Positions 32,344 to 34,951 of a stretch of 34,951 bases of DNA are shown piece by piece. Positions within the stretch are counted from its first letter, which is position 1, and every line of letters begins with the position of its first letter. The translations under genes were made by a program, and so were the position numbers. The notes under the pieces are model-generated. The model was not told the origin of the DNA. It ran no database searches and saw nothing but the letters and a program-made list of their open reading frames with translations. The DNA lies in NCBI GenBank assembly GCA_017548525.1, contig JAFYZV010000194.1:1-34951 (forward strand). Reading direction: 5' to 3'. The DNA comes from Prevotella sp. (GTDB taxonomy: Bacteria > Bacteroidota > Bacteroidia > Bacteroidales > Bacteroidaceae).

Positions 32344-32880
32344 TTATTATCATAGAACTTGTAAAACGGTTGGGGTTTTGAATTTTTTTTGAGTTTTTCA
32401 TTGCTTTCTAAAACTGTGTAAATGTTTATGTTATAGCGAGTTAGCTGATTGTTTTTGAATTTTTAATAGGTTTTTCTCAAAAAAAAAGAAAATGAAAGAA
32501 GAATATAGGATTTTTTTCTCAGTTAGTGACAAAAAATTCAAAGCAATCTCTTGAAATGCCGTCTGACAGGGCGTTTCAGCGCATCAGACGGCAATTAAAA
32601 AATTCAAAATTTTTTCCAAAAACTTCAGAAATAACCATCCCAGTGTCTTAGAAAGGTAAGGGGTGCTGCTGGGCGATGTAGTTGCATAGTCGAACTTGTC
32701 AGGTTTTCTGGTTTCATTCGCTGTCATTGATGGATGTATATTCTGCCTCGTACTACTATATTAGCGGTCACACACAACGACATGTCGAAAGGTCTTCTCA
32801 TACTTGGTATGAACGCTTGAAAATCATTACTTTGCCGAGAAAACTTGTAGAATGGGAAAAGTAAAAAGTTGAATGAGCCG
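32344..32880. other. long intergenic region, no gene recognised
   Basis: About 540 bases, very AT-rich up to 32650, then more mixed to the sulfatase stop. Apart from the hairpins at 32553-32592 I see no promoter, RNA gene or supported ORF. A 60-codon frame at 32682-32864 has no ribosome site and no recognisable family. Confidence 0.5.
32553..32592. other. two mutually exclusive hairpins
   Basis: Hairpin 1: TGAAATGCC (32553-32561 region) can pair with GGCGTTTCA (32570-32578) over 9 positions including one T-G wobble. Hairpin 2: GCCGTCTGA (32558-32566) pairs perfectly with TCAGACGGC (32584-32592). They share the GCC bases and cannot form together. An A/T-rich stretch with a T6 run follows at about 32610. 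It lies downstream of the sulfatase (minus) and of the tandem array (plus). Confidence 0.5.
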
Positions 32881-34449
32881 CTATTGTTTTATTTCATCGG
32901 GCCACGGGCAGAATGTTCCCGTGGTTTTTTGTGTGGGTCGTTGGGCATTCATTTTGCGGAGCTTGTTGCCAAGTTCACGGGAGAGTTTTTTCACGATTCG
33001 GGGATATTGCGTGGCGAGGTTGTGCATTTCTCCGATGTCGTTGGGGATGTCATAGAGTTCTTTTTCCTGCGTCTTGTAGTTGTAAATCAGTTTCCACCTG
33101 CCTTTACGGATGGCACAATTGAGGTTGATGCCTGGTCCCTCATTGCCCCAAACGTTGGGGAAGTTCCAGATGAGTGGGCGTTTTTGGGAATGTTTACCGT
33201 TCTGTATGAGCAAGGACATGAAACTTTTGCCGTCTATGGGTTGTGGTACGCTGTACTTTTTCACTCCTCCCATTTCAAGGAGAGTGGGGTAGAAGTCCTC
33301 GATGATGATGTAACTATCACAACGTGATTGCGCCTTGACACGATGAGGCCAACGTACAATCATGGGTTCGCGTATTCCTCCTTCGAGCAAAGAGCCTTTC
33401 CCTGAGCGCAAGGGAGCGTTCTGCGTATAGAGTGGTTTGTCGCGCCAGTTGCTGTTGGTTGCCAATCCACCATTGTCGCTCATGAAGATAACGATGGTAT
33501 TCTCTGCCTCCCCGTTGCGGTCGAGCCAGTCAAGAATCTCGCCCAAGCTATGATCCATGCCCTCCACCAATGAGGCGTATGCCGCTTCCTTTGCGGATAA
33601 TCCCTTGTCAAGGTATTTCTGGAAATAGCGAGGGTCACGGTCTATCGGTATGTGTACGGCATAGTGGGATAGGTAAAGGTAGAAAGGCTGTCCGAGTTGC
33701 TTCGCTTTGTCAAGGGCGGCAAGAGCCTCTTGTGTTAGTGCTTCGGTCAGGAAAGTGCCAGTACCCCAATATTTCTCAAGGTCGGGCGTGTGCATCGGAG
33801 AGGTAGGATGACCGTTATCTTCATAGCCAAAGTTATGCTCACTCAGGTAGGTGGCAGGTCCTCCAGCGGCATGACCGGCGATATTGACATCAAATCCGAA
33901 ATGCTTGGGGTTCTCGCCTGGGGTGCCTATCGCTCCCCAATGTGCCTTTCCGCAATGGATGGTGTAATAGCCATTTTCATGGAGAATATCCACGAAGGAG
34001 CGTCCGACGAATGTATGGGGAGTGCCTTCACGCTGGCAAATGCCATTGACATTCCATTCGGGCGTGGCTATTTGCGTATCATCGATGTCTGTGCTTTTGT
34101 CTTTGTGCAATGTCCAGTTGGTCACTCGATGGCGGGCAGCATTGGCTCCCGTCATCAAAGAGCAACGACTCGGAGAGCTAATCGCCGATGCGTATGCCTG
34201 TGTGAACATCATCCCCTCCCGTGCGAGCCGTTCCATGTGTGGGGTTTCATAGGTGTTATTCAGCGGAGTACGCTCTGTGTCGAACGGAACGGACGTATCT
34301 TGCCAACCCATGTCGTCAACCATAAACAGGATGATGTTGGGGCGAGAGGACTTGGCGGAACGCAATTCTCCCTGCGCAAACAACGTCGTTACTTGACTGA
34401 ATGATGCCGTAGCCATCAGGTATGGCAACAGGTTTGTTTTCTTTCTCAT
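32881..34449 (-). CDS. secreted arylsulfatase-type sulfatase (Ser-type)
   Basis: A 522-residue exported sulfatase with a signal peptide at about 1-25. The metal-binding Asp pair is in VDDMGW (45-46). The sulfatase signature SSPSRCSLMTG (91-101) places Ser91 as the residue to be oxidised to formylglycine, as in anaerobic Ser-type sulfatases. Further active-site residues are Lys168 in CGKAHWG, His262 in LSHYAVH and Asp325/Asn326 in SDNGG. The size and layout fit family S1. Likely substrates are sulfated glycans such as mucin or host glycosaminoglycans. A formylglycine-generating enzyme would be needed and is not in this window. Confidence 0.92.
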   Translation of the reverse strand: MRKKTNLLPYLMATASFSQVTTLFAQGELRSAKSSRPNIILFMVDDMGWQDTSVPFDTERTPLNNTYETPHMERLAREGMMFTQAYASAISSPSRCSLMTGANAARHRVTNWTLHKDKSTDIDDTQIATPEWNVNGICQREGTPHTFVGRSFVDILHENGYYTIHCGKAHWGAIGTPGENPKHFGFDVNIAGHAAGGPATYLSEHNFGYEDNGHPTSPMHTPDLEKYWGTGTFLTEALTQEALAALDKAKQLGQPFYLYLSHYAVHIPIDRDPRYFQKYLDKGLSAKEAAYASLVEGMDHSLGEILDWLDRNGEAENTIVIFMSDNGGLATNSNWRDKPLYTQNAPLRSGKGSLLEGGIREPMIVRWPHRVKAQSRCDSYIIIEDFYPTLLEMGGVKKYSVPQPIDGKSFMSLLIQNGKHSQKRPLIWNFPNVWGNEGPGINLNCAIRKGRWKLIYNYKTQEKELYDIPNDIGEMHNLATQYPRIVKKLSRELGNKLRKMNAQRPTQKTTGTFCPWPDEIKQ

Positions 34450-34466
34450 GGCATTTTATCTGTATG

Positions 34467-34474
34467 CAAAGGTA
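34467..34474 (-). promoter_or_regulatory. -7 box of the sulfatase gene
   Basis: Minus strand TACCTTTG matches TAnnTTTG, 18 bases upstream of the ATG at 34449. No clear TTG box at -33. Confidence 0.55.
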
Positions 34475-34558
34475 CAAAATAATCCCTAAATCATCATTCG
34501 TTTACATAGAAAAACGATAGGGAATGCCTTATAGAAGCACCTTCCTTGACGATGAAAA

Positions 34559-34930
34559 TGTCAATTTTTTATCACAAAATGGGCGCAAATGGCGGGCGTT
34601 TTTTTGAACGAGCGAATCTTTGGGCGAAAATAACGCAATGGTGACGATTCTTCTAACCCGTTCATTACCAACATCTTACGCTTCCATTGCATTTTCAGCT
34701 CTCTGAAAACGTGTCATTTTCGCCCAATAAATGCCCCTTTTTAACACAATTTAAGCGGCATTCATCACCCGTGTGTGTGTCGTTTTTCGCAGACGGATGC
34801 CACCCAAAGAATGTTAAATGCACATCTTTGCCGTCAAAGACCGATGTTTTCACATCTTTTAACCCATTTTCTTCCTCCGTCCATTCTATTTCATGCTTTT
34901 TCCCGAACGTCATTTTGTCAAGCTTTTTCA
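34559..34930. repeat. dispersed intergenic repeat, copy B (about 370 bp)
   Basis: Counterpart of 22234-22605, same orientation, starting with a 22-base identical block. It fills nearly all of the sequence between the sulfatase promoter and the window edge. ORFs of 78 and 87 codons run across it on opposite strands, but they do not have counterparts of the same length in copy A. Confidence 0.75.
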
Positions 34931-34951
34931 ATGGAATTATTATTCCTTGAC

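Noticed and set aside
32099..32392. 97-codon ORF across the tandem array with a 22-residue repeat
   Set aside because: The periodic peptide is a by-product of a 22-bp repeat read in three frames; it overlaps the radical SAM stop and has no ribosome site.
32682..32864. 60-codon ORF, possibly a transposase fragment
   Set aside because: No recognisable motif, no terminal inverted repeats and no ribosome site; cannot be supported.
34687..34950. ORFs of 87 (plus) and 78 (minus) codons in copy B of the repeat
   Set aside because: Copy A does not keep these frames at the same length and most differences would be replacements, so coding is not supported.

Overview
The window looks like a chromosomal segment of a Bacteroidales bacterium, most likely Prevotella or a close relative. 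The grounds are promoters of the Bacteroidetes type (a -7 box TAnnTTTG, often with TTG or TTTG 19-20 bases upstream), mostly AT-rich leaders without Shine-Dalgarno sites, secreted proteins with type IX-secretion-like C-termini, a BspA-type leucine-rich-repeat protein, dockerin-like tails, a class III fructose-bisphosphatase and a rubrerythrin with an N-terminal rubredoxin domain. Genus is inference; no rRNA or tRNA gene was seen.

Layout. 1-1.8 kb: a 5'-truncated AAA ATPase (DUF4143 type) overlapping a SLOG/DprA-like gene. 1.76-1.88 kb: a candidate small RNA on the minus strand with its own promoter and terminator. 1.97-4.0 kb: a 49-aa protein, a secreted His-rich protein and a D-2-hydroxyacid dehydrogenase. 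4.05-14.97 kb: eleven tightly packed minus-strand genes behind one good promoter, in transcription order purU-hisH-hisA-hisF-hisIE-ftsE-like-lysC-lysA-GT2-GT4-like-fbp. They link histidine synthesis, one-carbon/purine metabolism, lysine/diaminopimelate synthesis, glycan assembly and gluconeogenesis. 14.98-22.1 kb: a second minus-strand run starting at a consensus promoter, with two secreted proteins each followed by a tiny 54-61 aa gene and a GC-rich hairpin, then a BspA-like protein and a metallophosphoesterase that both end in dockerin-like repeats, then a TrmH/SpoU methyltransferase. 22.7-24.9 kb: an ECF sigma factor, a one-helix probable anti-sigma protein and an exported protein. 25.0-27.7 kb: a membrane protein and SGNH hydrolase, divergent from a membrane metallophosphoesterase. 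27.8-34.4 kb: rubrerythrin, a GH2 glycosidase, an AmmeMemoRadiSam-type radical SAM enzyme that seems to lack its C-terminus, and a serine-type sulfatase.

The most unusual content is between the genes: a diverged dispersed repeat of about 370 bp present twice (22.2-22.6 kb and 34.56-34.93 kb), a 7 x 22-bp tandem array at the 3' end of the radical SAM gene, the two small-peptide/hairpin units, two candidate small RNAs, a 17-bp-arm inverted repeat between convergent genes, and a pair of mutually exclusive hairpins at 32.55 kb. No CRISPR array, intact insertion sequence or phage gene was recognised.
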